Shown one piece after another: positions 11,801 through 25,100 of a stretch of 64,000 nt of DNA. The position numbers and the translations under genes are program-made. Within the stretch, counting starts at the first letter, position 1; each line of letters opens with the position of its first letter. Where the stretch lies: positions 868,001-932,000 of the forward strand of contig JASSKH010000010.1 of NCBI GenBank assembly GCA_031763025.1. Direction: 5' to 3'. This DNA is from Macrocystis pyrifera (taxonomy: Eukaryota; Sar; Phaeophyceae; Laminariales; Laminariaceae). The notes below the pieces were generated by a model. It ran no database searches and was not told where the DNA came from. It saw only the letters and a list, made by a program, of their open reading frames with translations.

Positions 11801-14800
11801 GTAGAAGAGGACTGGTTGGCTTAGAACTGGACACCAGAAACAATGCAAAATACTACGTACCAGTACCACGTACGAAGGGTGGCTGGCCAACAACTGAACA
11901 CCAGAAACAACACCGGCAGCAGCAGCAGCAGTAGCAGTAGCAGCTGCTCGAAAGACGGCAGCACCCACCGTCGCTCAAACACCCGTGTATCGCGAAGCGC
12001 CGCAACACACGCCGCCATCTCCACATCGCGGAAACAAAGAAAAGATAGCAAGGCTCCTGCTGAAAAGCGTCCCGCTTGAGCGCGGCGGATGATATGATTC
12101 GAGTTTATACGACCAAAAAACATGCCGGTATAACTATCAACAGAACAAAAAAAAAAAAAAAAAAAACTCTGGCTGAAAGAGTACACATACAATCGAGAAA
12201 ATGGGATCGGCACGATCAGACTCGAAACTCAAAACGAAGACAGACAAGACAATACAGACACACAAACCATGGAAAAAAAAAAAAAAGTGAATTTTTCGTA
12301 AACGCGCCGCTCACCGAAGGTGCTATCAATGTTGCATACAAAACAACGGTTTCACGTTTCATACCTGCATACAGCTACAGCTATTACATTGATAGACGCG
12401 TACGAATTCATCACAGAAAATCTTGTACATACGTAAATAACCATATTTACACATATTACGAATATAGACATCAATAGACTATTTCGAAGTATGGTACAAT
12501 ACTCGTATTAACGATCGTACACGTATGCAGCGGGCCGCATTCTACAATTCTGGTACGTACATGTGTAGTATATACCCTGGTAAGGCAACAGCAGCAGTTG
12601 CAACCGCTATGCCTTCGGTTGCCTGGGGTCGGTACAAGCAGCAGCAGCAGCAGCAGCAGCAGCACAAACACTGCTAATAGAAGCAACAGCAACGGCAGCT
12701 TCTTGCGCACACCAAGCGAATCAAACACGCAGCAAATACCGAAAAACAAACCACAAACACAGATATTTGCACACAAACACGCACGAACCAACGCACGAGC
12801 GCACACATTGCCTGGGGGGGCAGCCGGTCAAGCCCAAACGCTAGCGAAAAACGCACCATTGACATCGGCCTCGCTGTGGTAGCTGTGGCTGCCCCCTCCA
12901 CCGTTCCCGCTAAATCGGTCCTCCCCCCTAGATGCCCTGGATGCCCTGGGGCTGCCAGTACGACTGTCCCCGTCTCGTCGGTCGCCTCCGTCCCCTCCAG
13001 CAAACCCCCCCTTCGCGGCTGTCACATTAAAAAAAAAAAAAAAAAAACATCGAAAACAACGAAACATATGCAACACATGCACCGCACAGCAGAAACAAAA
13101 AAAAAAAAAGAGGGAGGGAGGGAGGGAGGGAGGGCGGGAGATAGGGAGGGACGGAGGGAGAAAGAGAGGGAGGCACAGAGAGAGGGAGAGAGAGTAGAGG
13201 TCAGAGATGGATTTTTCGTTCAAATTTACCGCGATCGAGTAAGTATATAGATGTACGATACGATATGATATATATATACTTCGTATACTGGTATACGATA
13301 ACTTGCTCTGTAAGTCTTTCGGTTTGAAGAGTCTTCGGATAGGCAACAAGGAAGCAGGGCAGCCAGGCAGTAGGCGGCAAAAGCAAAAAGGTTGTAGTAT
13401 ATATCGGGCAACTCGTGGTACCGCTATGACCGATAATATAACCCCATTTACACGATGATATCAGGCTCAAAGCGGGGACTATAATCCCAGACAGCCACAG
13501 CAGTAACCCAGGCAACAACTTGCAAAGCCAACTCCTGCTGTAGGTGTACCTGGTGCTTAACTTGGCGGTTCGAATGTATCATATAAACTGCTGCTGTACT
13601 CGTACGGGAGAACTACAGCAGTACGAGTAGAGCAGTCTATCATACAGCAGCAGTACTACGGGGGACCATAGTAAAAATGGGACCAAATATTGTTGGTAAA
13701 AATACAGAAATATATGGAGTATTGTGTGTACCGTAGGTCCTATTTACCAGGGTCCGCCGTAATACTCTATAATACCTCGAAAGGAGAAGCCAGGTATGAT
13801 ACGGATACAGCAATAGCAACGGACGGTACTGCTGCAGCATGATCATACATCCAACACATGAGTACACTAACACCGCGGCCACCCCATAAACGCGCGGTGT
13901 GCAGCATATACCTGATACTGTACGTCTCGTTGTACTGCTGCCGGAGGTTCGTAAGTGCTGTAAGTACTTTACGCGAGTATCACATCCTGGGCCTGGCTTT
14001 TGGGTCTACTTTGAACGAAAAGGCAGAGGGTGGCGCGCTAGACCGATGCTGTGACCGGAGCGGAGCCGAAGAAGGGGGCCGGGACGACACGGGGGACGGG
14101 GATGTATCCGCCCAAAAAGACCGCCGGCGCGGAAAAACCAGGGATGCGTGTTACCCGTCCCAGTGTCACGGCTCGCAAATCCATAAATAGAAGGTGTTCG
14201 GAAAGTAGCGGTTCTTGGAGGCTCGGTAGCTGCCCATAAATAGAAACGCCTCCGTGGATGGAAATACTTCCATCCTACTGGTACAACAACAGTATGTTGA
14301 AAACCTCCCCTATAGACGTGATATCACGAGGGGGTGATAGCGATCCATCCTCTACCTCGAGTCATTGGGATAGTATTAATAGTGGTTGAGTGTGGTTCTC
14401 GAAATTAGATCATCTTGCGAAACTACGAGTGAAAGCACGCTTCCTTCAAAAAAAAAAAGAGAAACGCATGAGGAGCGTGCCAAACCGCACACGACCATGA
14501 AAAAATACTTCGCTTCAGAAATGGAGTGGTGGAGCCCAACCACCACCTGCGATTTGATCTATATCTCCAGCTAGGATACGGCTGACTACCTTTAGGCACG
14601 ACAATTCCTTATGTTTCGTTTTAGAGTCAACAAATACGGAAAAAAAAAATGAGCCGTAATCTAAAGCGATTGTTTTTCTAGCTCTTGAGAGGCTCCAAAA
14701 ATATGTGCATGAGAAATAAGGATAATCTATTATGGCTTCTGATTTTGGAAATTGGCTTTCATTAAATAGCATTGGTTGGTCTTGTGTGTGTGTGTGTCAA

Positions 14801-17800
14801 AAAAACGAAGCCAACGGCGGCCGCGCGCGCCGGGGGCAAACGTGCTCTAGGTACCCGAGTCCGGGTTGATTTTCGCCGGCGACGTCGAATCGCCATTATT
14901 GTTGTTGTTGTGATGTAGAATCGCCATCGCCGATGCTGTTGCCGTTGCTGTTGCTGTTTCTGCTGCCATCGCTTCCATGTGAGAGAGAAGTCATATTTTA
15001 CAAGAGCGCCGTAGCCCGTAGCCACAGCAGCCAACGGGTGCCCGGAGTCAAGCAACACTATGTTGAGAAAAATAGGCTCAAGATCTATCGGCACGAACAG
15101 TAAGAAAATTGGGTCAAGAAACACGGCTCAACGGTGGGACCAACTCTGATCCTATGCAATAGAGTTACTATTGTAGATAAAGGTCGGAAAAAAAATAAGA
15201 CTCTGATTGAGTGAGCCTGGACACAAAAAATTGACGTTTTTAACACTGGGCGCCCACTGCACAGCTCGCCGTAGGCATGATACATCGGCTTTAGTGACGG
15301 ACATACTCGGCAGATGGGCAGTAAAACTGCTGCTGTAGTTGTTAATAGTGATAGCACCCAAAATTCAAGTAACTCTCAGAAGTTCCTGGAGGCACCAAAG
15401 GACCGCTCAGGGGTTCTCGGAGGATTCGCTGATTTTTGCCCCCTCTAGGTACTGAGACCAAAATACGAATGATGTCCTGTCCCATAATAGATGGTTCTGG
15501 TTTCTGGGCTTCGGAGATCGCTGAAACCTCCATAAATAAATTGGTCACAAAAATCCCATAATAATTGGTTTTCTGTATCAGGTTATTTGTATCTTATTTC
15601 GTTTTTTATTTTTCTTGCAGTTCTTGTACGTTTCTTTCCCTTTCTTTCTCTTTGTTCAACGCATCATCACTTTTACTTTCTAGCCCACTCGTAGGAGGTT
15701 TTGCCCTCTTCTGGACAAGCCGTGGTCACAGGTGTCGTCCCTTCTCCCCCCCGGTACGTGCCTTCATTTTTATCGCGCATAGGGTTCAGCATTCCCACTG
15801 CTCGTCGATTTTCATCGAATGCAGCTAACTCACGCTCTCGCGCTTTCCGCATATCAATTTTTTATGCAAGAAAAAGTCCCTACGAGCATGCACTCGGTGA
15901 GACTTGAACCCACGAAATTGATCTTGATAGGCACGCGGACCACCTACCAAGCCACCGGGGACGCCGGCTACATCATAGTAGATCGCTTCGTCGTATCCAG
16001 TACGATGAACATCGCATTAGACTGTCTCCTCTGCTCACTGCACTACAAAGTACTAATACAAATAGTATCTCTGTTTCGTGCTTTTGCAACATATGTAACA
16101 TATGTCAGGAGACAGCAGTTTCACCCCTTGACAGCCAGCAACTTTCCCTTGACACGTCTAGACTGATGACAAACTACTATCGAATGGTTTCAGTGCCAAA
16201 CACTCGGTGCTACACCCTTGACAGCGCATGTTTCGCCTTGCTTGACATGTCCCCGCACATCGTTTGTGGTTTAGTGACCATAGAGTTTGTTATCTCTATT
16301 ATTACGGGAGACCATAGCAAATAGGACCAAATATTGTTGGTAAAAATAGGGAAATGTATAGGTTTTTGTGTGTACCGTAGGTCCTTTTTACTATGGACCC
16401 CATAATATTAGGACGAAGCATCGGCACGGACACTGGGTGTGTGCTGTGTGCTGGATGTCGACGGTTACAAAAAACGGTCAAGTGTGAAGACGGTTTTACG
16501 TGAAGGTTACACACACGCTCCCATTTTCCTGAACTTCCCATCCCAATTTTTTTTGTTTGCACTATTACGGGGGACCATAGTAAATAGGACCCACGGTACA
16601 GACAAAACCCATACATTCCCCTATTTTTACTAACAATATTTGGTCCTATGAACTATGGCCCCCCGTAGTATTAATAGTATGATTCCAATTCCTGCAGGTG
16701 CGGGGTCACACAGCAAGCGCTCTTCTCCTCTCCCCGCTACGGTACGTGCTTTTATCCCTGAAATAAACCCTCGGCCTTTTCTTCCCACATGTCGACTCGC
16801 ATTGAAAAAAATGTGCGCACTTACGCTACGGGCACTTTCTGCGTCTATTCATTCCTGCACGACGAGAAAAAGTTCCTTCGGGGCGGGGGGGAGTCGAGCT
16901 CGCGAAGTCGACCTTAGAAGAGACAATATTTTACCTCTAGACCACCGGGGACGTCAGCTCTTTCGCTCTCGCTGAGAAGGGGAACACAAGATAATAGCAA
17001 GAGAAATCAAGAAAAAAAAATGGCAAAGGTATCATACAAAATTACCGCAGACGATACTGACTACGATACTGACTGACACAACTACACAACTGGGTGTGTT
17101 GGATGCCGTCGGTATATTTTCTTCATCCAAATCGTAGGTTTGATGTGGGTCTTTTCTTATATTATTCCTCTCGTGCAAATTGTCTGCTGTTCGTGTCTCG
17201 CACGCTTGGCATCGCAATAGCCTCAATCAACCCTTCAGGACTGCAGTTAGTTCCGTGTTGAGGCCAAACCGGCCAACTTCCGACTAGATCGTTCCCAAAA
17301 ACGGGTCTGCAGCCCTAAAAAGGTCAAATTCATTTGCGATCTACATACTTATCCCTATCTCGTACCACTCTGACCCAAAATATAAGGACGGTTTGTATTG
17401 AATAATTATATGCTAACGGTCCCTATATTTCGGGCCAGAGTGGTATTGAAAGTTTGTGACCACAGAGCTTGTGCTATTAATACTGTATCTCTCTCCTGGG
17501 TCCTGGGGGTAAAATAATCAGGACCGACACTGGCGTGTCCTGGATGTCGATCGAAGGCGATTATCGATGGGTTGATCGGTGAACAAGAACCAACCGATGA
17601 ATGTTGAACAGGTGAAGGTGAGCAACACACCAACACGTTCGGTTCTACAAGCAAACACACACACATACACACACACACACGCACGATAGGATTCCTTGGG
17701 AGTTTGGAGTCTGCACAACCGCAGGCTGTCTATAGTCGACCACAGTGACGTCACACCGAAGGAGAGACTGCTGTTTGTCTTCGTATTTTTCGGATCTGCT

Positions 17801-20800
17801 GAGTGCTTCGGGCAACAAACGCACGACCAACACGCGGTCGGTCCGGGGCACGGTGATTTCGCCTACGAAAGTGCGCTGTCGCTCGTGTGAAGAACCGTGC
17901 ATCCTAACACAGCAGCTGTGCTGCTTAGCACTCCACGTACAGGAGAACCTGTAGCACTAGACGTACAGGAGAACCTATTGCGACTTCAAGGTGGACAAGA
18001 GGCGATATGGCGACACTCTGCTGCCATCTATCTATCAAGCAATACGAAGGGCGTTGCGTGCAGCAGCCCCAGCATCATCAAGCGCTGCGCGCAAGTCGTT
18101 GAGCTCTGTACAGAGGTTTGCTTGGGACACACATACTAGCCCCGCCGCTTTCGTGTTTGTTTTTGCCATTGCTGTTGTGTGTTTGATATGTCGGCACGAT
18201 CGCAATCTTCTTCGGCTTCTTCTCTTTTCCAGGTCCTCAAGGGGTTTGTTTGTTGGGGGCGGTTCTAACGAGAGAAAAAAAAACGGAAAAAAAACCCGAA
18301 ACAAACAAAAGAGACTTTGGCTTTTTCGTAGAAAACAGTATGTTGGTTGAGTTCTAACGAGAAAAAAAACACAGATAAACAGCGAAAAACAGAAAAAAAA
18401 AAGAAAAAAAAAAGTCAAGTCGAATTTATTTGTACGCGGTGCGCTTTTTCAGAGTGACTCAACCGCTACAAGCAGTACGTGATTCCCGGCTATAGCGCTC
18501 AACAGCGACGGTGGACAACTCGTACACGCGAGGCACCTCCACAGCAGGCGATTCTCGTGGTCCAGCCCGCTCCCTCCGGAGTTCGCTAGAAATTGTGTAT
18601 GGATCATCGCTGTTCGATGGCGGACCTTTTAATGTTGAGTGGCACTAATGTCGAAAAATATACCGCCACAGCCACTTCCCTGATCCCCCGGTTTCTTGCG
18701 AGGGCACCACTTGGTTATGCCCGACGACTACCCATTCATGCTCGCCCCTGTAGCAGACACGCCGCGTGACAGCCACGTGCGCTATTTAATATTAGTATCA
18801 ATACCTCAGCCATCGTGCGCTTGCCAACCGGTTGTAAAAACTTTATGGGAACAAGATCTTAACGCTCCCAACTCCCCCATAGGTCTTCCTGTTCGCCCCT
18901 GGGTGATCCATATTTCGTGTATTTGACACCCATTTCGTAAAAAAAATCAAGTGCTCAGGGATTTAAACAAAAACGAAATGTGACAACGAAGGTATCCGGA
19001 TCTCTACTTCAATTTTTTTTGTTTGACCAATGAAACCCGTGCTCTTTAGTTCCGCTCTTCGTTCTTTCTTTCTTTTTTTTTCCTCGTTAGCACCGGCCCT
19101 GAGTGAACGTACAGGTCGATGTTCAAGAACAATACAGGTTAAACTGCTTTAGTCTGATGCGGTAAATAAAGAACGTAAAAATTCATCTGATATTCGCATA
19201 CACAAGTTGTTGTTACCACAGACAGAGCTTGTATCATATCTAGGATCCAGGATTGAAGAATCAGCACGGACACTGGTTGTGCTAAATATCGACGGGTTAG
19301 AAGAGCGGTTTAACGCTTTCAGGACAGTCAAGACTGCAGTCACGTATGGGGGACGAACCAGTCAAATTCCAAGTGTTTTGTCCCCACCGTCGAACAGCCG
19401 CAGGAGGTCATGAAAAGCTTGACATGTAAGGCTTGTGGGGACTTGCGCAACATCCACCTCTCTGCGCAAGTACAATACGGCAGTATTAAATAGTAATATT
19501 AATATTATCAATATTAATAGTATATTAATAGTACCTTCCACTATTGTAGTGTGCCAGGGACTAACGATAAACCTGCGGGGTGGGTGTGATTTGCGAAAAA
19601 AAGTAACGCACTACGCTGCGCTGCTGAGTTGAGCTGCGCTGCTCTGGGCTAGCGCTGCGCTGTGCTGCTGAGCTGGGCCAAGCTGAGCTGCGTGTAACGT
19701 TCGAAAAAAAGGAAAAAATCAACGAGAAGCTGGAAGGTCCGGCAAGTAATAAAAGGAGGCGTTGTTCAAAAGGGAGCTTTGAGAGGCCAGGGATGTACCA
19801 GAAGACCCTGCCCAGGAATAGTACTACACGGCATGATGCCAGGTAATAAATAGATGGTCATGAATCATAAATCAACATGATACAGGACGCGACGAAAGTA
19901 TGATACTCGTGCAACACCCCTTGCAGCGCATGGCTTGCTTGAGCATCAGTGATGGGAAACACGATAAAACCTACAAGGTACACCAGTATCTGCAGCAGTA
20001 GACTGACCTGTACGACTATTCATACATCATAACCGAAAAAACGTCTACTCTACGTACGAGGTTACCGCTGCGCGAGCGTGGCCTGAAGGAAAATTCAAAC
20101 GCTTAGAGCCCATCTTAACGGGGAACTCTAAATTTCGTTCAATTAGATGCAAATTGAATTAGAAAAAAAAAATCAAGTCAAATTGAAAGAACCGAAAGTC
20201 CTCCCGATAAGATGGGCCCTTGAATTAAATTTAAAAAAAAAAAAATCAAGTCAAATTGAAAGAGCCGAAAGTCCCCGTTAAGATGGGCCCTTACGCGAAA
20301 AAGAAAGCGGTCCGTAGTTCTTTTTTTTCTTATTTGATTCGTACATTGTGTTGGTTACTGTTGCTGTTGAACTAGGAGTTGTGAACAGGCTTGAGCGTTG
20401 TCGGGTTTTTTTTTTTTTTTCTTTGCGGTTTCGGCGTCAACAAAAACTGAAAAATCGGCTTTTTCTCGGTTTTCGCCGATATCTCGAAAAAAGGTTTTAT
20501 GCTCATTTCGGCTCAAAACAAAAATCGGTTCCGAAAAACAAAGAAACCGCAGACACGAGAAATATTTTTTTTGGCTTTTTCGGCTCCGAAAAAAAATAGT
20601 TCGTCGGCCTTTTCGTCTCGGATATACTGAAATTGGCTCAAAATCCTGAAAATCTGCTGGTTCACAGGGGGGGGGGGGGGGCGTACTCATTTGTTGCTTG
20701 CCTTAGTAACTTGATCATTGACCACGCATCCCTTTCGAGACGGTGCAGCTTTTGTTGTGTTAGAAGCAGGCTCGATCGGCGTGCAATATCAGCAGAGCGC

Positions 20801-22166
20801 TGGTGCTCACATCGGCCAGCAGGCGTCAGAAATCCGTGATGCAGCTCCCATTCACATATTTTTCTAAATAGGTTTGGTCAGAAATGACAAATATTAGGCG
20901 TGTTTTTGGACAGGGGACGAGTGAAAATTGACTACTTCGCAGCCTTCGGTCCCCGGGACTGAAAAATCGGCCCTCTCCCCCCAATATCGGCTAAACGAAA
21001 AAAACAACGGGTATTTTACCCTAAAATCGGCTTTTTCGGCAAAGGCCGGCGGAGGTTCAGCGTAGCTGCAGAGCAGCATTCGTTGGTGTTCTCGTTGTCA
21101 TCTATTTGTTGGTCGTTGTTTTTGGTATGTGACGAATACATTCGAATTATCGTATTGCTGTAGTTGGTGAGTGTTGACGTTCGCCGAAGTAACGGAATAA
21201 AACAGAAAAAAGAACAGCCTTCTGCCGCTGCCCCGCGCCCTAGGCCGGACCTCCTTCCTCTCCGATCGGGCCCCCTCCGGCGACCCGCGACTGCATCAAC
21301 AAATGCCATGCAATTCCACAACAACTGAGGCTTCGGGGTTTTGGGGGGCGCAGCCGGGTTGCCGCGTGGGGAGGGGGAACCAAACAGAGGAGACGAAGAG
21401 ACGGGGGAGGGGGGGGGCGGTTGTCCAATCGGCGTTGTCCAATCAGCTGGCTCAACAGGTCCGACACGGCCTCGGCAAATCCATTATTAAATCTGGCGCG
21501 GGCGACGCTGAGGCAGACCGCCCCAGTAAGGGCCATTCCTAACGAGCAAAAAATAACACGATTCGTTGTCGTGGCTCGAAACGCGCCTCTGATCTAGACA
21601 CTACCCAACCCACGCGTACCAACGGTATCCCAAGGCCGGTATAAGGATTAGCAGGCTCTACTTCGTACCCCCATTGTAGACGACGGGCGGCTGCCCAAAG
21701 ACACCGCTGCGCGCGGACTTACGAGTACGTTGTGGCCTCGAAATCTCGAGCAGTCACAGCTCAAATAAAAAGCAATCTCAGAATTTCACGGGTCAGGCCG
21801 GGCGGACGACCTGTGAGATTGGAATCTCATCGGCCGGGTAAGGCTTCGGCCCGTGATTTGAATTGTCACTAGCCGGGCCGGTCGGCCCGGCCCGGCCTGG
21901 CCGTGGCCCACCCGCGAGAGTTGGCCTCACCAGCACAGACATTTGGATTTGAAAAATTGTAATATTTTATAAAAAAAAAAATAGAAACGTGACGTAAACG
22001 TGATTTCTCAGTTTTAATCGTTAGCACAGAATGTCACAAATCGTGATACTACTACTGTCATGCCAAAAAGTCAAGAATCGTGATTTTTTTTGTTCGTTAG
22101 GAACGACCCCAAGTACACGATTGCAGGCTGCGAAAAAACGCATTACAAAAACGCATTACAAGAGCG

Positions 22167-22197
<31 letters not shown>

Positions 22198-25100
22198 GTA
22201 CTCATTTGTTGCTTGCCTTAGTCATTTGACCATTGATCACGCATCCCTTTCGAGACGGGGGGGGGGTACGTCGGCCATGGAAGTACGGCCATTTCATGCG
22301 ACTTGAAAAAAATGGAAACATGGAAACATTATCGCGGTGTAGTCAACGGGATTAGGGTTCGGCGAAAAAAAAAGGGGGCAGGGGGGGGGTCGGGTGTATT
22401 CCGTGTACGGGTAAGTACTAGCCTGCTACCTGAAAACAAAGCAGGACCGGTACGACTGATACCTATATGAAAAATTAATCTACCAGTGCAACGTACACCC
22501 GTAATAGAACATTCATATCATAGTTCATACAACACAGGTACACACCACTACTGGTGCCTGGTGCAGCTGTAAATACCAAGTGTAGGAACAACAGCTCAAC
22601 CGGCTTCCCATTATTTTGGTGTCATTTCTGTTCTCTCCGTAGAAATCATCATTACATTATCAATGTTGAGAGTCATCATCAGCAGCAGGAGAAGAAGCAC
22701 CAGCAGTGGCACCGATTTTGATTTCATACTCGCGGATGGGGCCACACTGACGAATAGAAATGGGCTACTATATTATAGAAACGCAAAGGACGCCCCCCTT
22801 TTTGCATTTTTGGAAAACCTGACACGGATGGATATGAAAATTCAAGACAAAAGGCCGCAGATTGGTCAGAGAATCACCACGCAAGAAATACCTCAGTCGT
22901 AGGAGTGAAGTCTTGACACGTTGGCAGACACAAGGTATTTACTGTAGGGCAACCGAACACAGCAGCATCATACCAGTAGCAGGTGGAGGCTGTACGTACA
23001 GTAGGCTACTGCTGATCTGTCCTATTTGCTGCCGCTGTACCTTCTACTTTGAGTGTGTCTACCGTCGAGAAAATAGATATGTGCTGTAAGAATACTCGTC
23101 AAGAAGCTTTCGTAAACACAAAGCACCGAGCTGCACTTTCGGTAGGATACATACAGGACCAGCCAGACAGCAAGCAGTACGTACAAGGTACCGGCATATG
23201 ACACCTGGTACAGCAGTACAGAAGTACAGGCAGTACTCTCTGCTGCTGTCTCCAGCAGCGCGTAGTACTCGTACTCGTACTGCTTCGTTTTGCAACAAGT
23301 ATTTTACATGTTCTCAAGCTCTCAAGTCCCTCCAGCTCTCAGCTCCACGTACAGGTCTAACCTGGGCGGAACTTCTTATGACCCGACACAAAAATCAAAA
23401 TACTGTATTGAAAACGGCAGAAGTAGCAAACACAGCAGTGGTAAAAGACAAAGGGGACACGAGGACACAGGACACCCTGCTGCAGATGTATACGTAATAT
23501 ACGAGGTATGCTGCTGCGAGTCGGCGACTCAGTCGTCATTCAGCCCATTGATCAGCCCATTGGGCGTGCGCACTTTGAGAGTCTCACCGGCTGCACGAAG
23601 GACGGATGGGATGGATGGATGGATGGATGGGTGAATGTGTGAATGTAATGTATGTATAAAAGGATGAAGCCCCAAGGCTAACCGAGCCTGGTCAAAGACT
23701 AAATAAACCATGGGAGCCCTCGTTGTGGTGTGTTCTTCACATTAAACCGTTCTTTGTTGTAAATACCCTGGTACATATGTACGAGCAAGGAAGGACTGCT
23801 GAAATACCATACCGGTACGTAAGAAACATTCTTGAACGTGCTTGATATTGGAATAACAACTATTAATACTATATATTGTAACCACAGCAGTTGTACTACC
23901 GACGGTCGTATTCGACAATTAATACGTACGTACCAGTACGAGTTAATGAATATGTAAATGTACATTTTCATCATGTTTATGTTTGCCATTTTGTCAAAAT
24001 AACTGAGGCGGTCTAGAACCTAGACATAAACCTGTACAGCAGCACCTTGTATACAAAAGTCAAATACAGCAGTGCCAGAATCAGCTCTGGCAACGCATGC
24101 ACGTGCAGAAGTCAGACACTTGAATGTTATGATCACATACATACCTGGTATGATACATAGCACAGAGACTTTAGATGTGTGTACCCGTGTACCCATGCAT
24201 GAAAGTATTGTTTGCGTGTGTACGTACACAGGAGAGGTACGGTATGTACCAATACGAGCACTCGTATACTATGATCGAGTATAACTATATGATTCTACCA
24301 TCAGGCAAGATAAATTAATGCGAAGAGAAAAAAAACTTCTGTACGAAGAGAAAAAAAAAAAAGAAAAAGTTGAGCTGATCGCCACTGCTGGTTTCGCTGA
24401 AGACGCGGGGCTCAAGACTCGGGAAGCGAGGCTCAAGACCAACCGCGGACGACCCACACGAAACATAAGAATCAAAGAAAGAACACAGAACACAACAGGA
24501 TACGTAGACGCCTTCGAAAACGGACGACGGATGCTAAATGATGGATGCCAGTTGGTGAATGATGGACGATGAGTGATGGATGATCGTACCAAAAAAATGA
24601 AAGCTCGGCTGAAAATCTTTGAAAAATCAGATAAAAAAATAAAACGAGCAAATCAGCCGAACGTTGGGATAACATTAAAAAACTTCAAAACACAAAACAG
24701 CGGTTTATAGTGCATTTCAGCACACCGGTAATACAAGAATCATTTGGAATGTGATATGAAGATAAAAACGTGGCTTAAATTCCCGGTCAGATGTATATAC
24801 CAGCATACTATTAATAGTTGGTTCACGTATAATACGTACACGAGTACGCAGACGATGCACCTCGTATACGAAAAAACAGACGCGGCTGTACTACTTAGGT
24901 ATACGAGGTAGATAGATGTCCACGGACTATTAATAGTATAAAAGACAGGTGGTCAGGGCATGGAGACGTGGGGGGTAAACAAGTCAGAGACCAAGGAGGT
25001 GGAGGGAGACATGGCAGTGGAGGAGCCGCCGTTTCTCCTTTGATTCGAGAACGGCAAACCAGAAACAGAGGCGAACGGGGCCTGGTCGCATTGCTGAGAC

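Larger units (their letters stand above)
7478..12856 (-). other. Intron 2 of the TIR-like gene
   Basis: About 5.4 kb. It holds A-rich sequence (7500-8030), a SINE-like tail, two long G homopolymers, a plus-strand coding-like patch (9203-9368), AGCTAAGC-type low complexity (9480-9700), CTGCAGAATACCGCC-type short tandem repeats (11570-11700) and CAG repeats (11920-11945, 12632-12665). Confidence 0.45.

Noticed and set aside
14051-14239. Small plus-strand frame MTGAEPKKGAGTTRGTG.
   Set aside because: Composition is plausible, but there is no family match, no conserved context, and another frame is equally open.
15892-15962. A functional tRNA gene on the minus strand.
   Set aside because: The T-arm is good, but the acceptor halves do not pair and a second copy with a shared non-tRNA body exists; it is a SINE.
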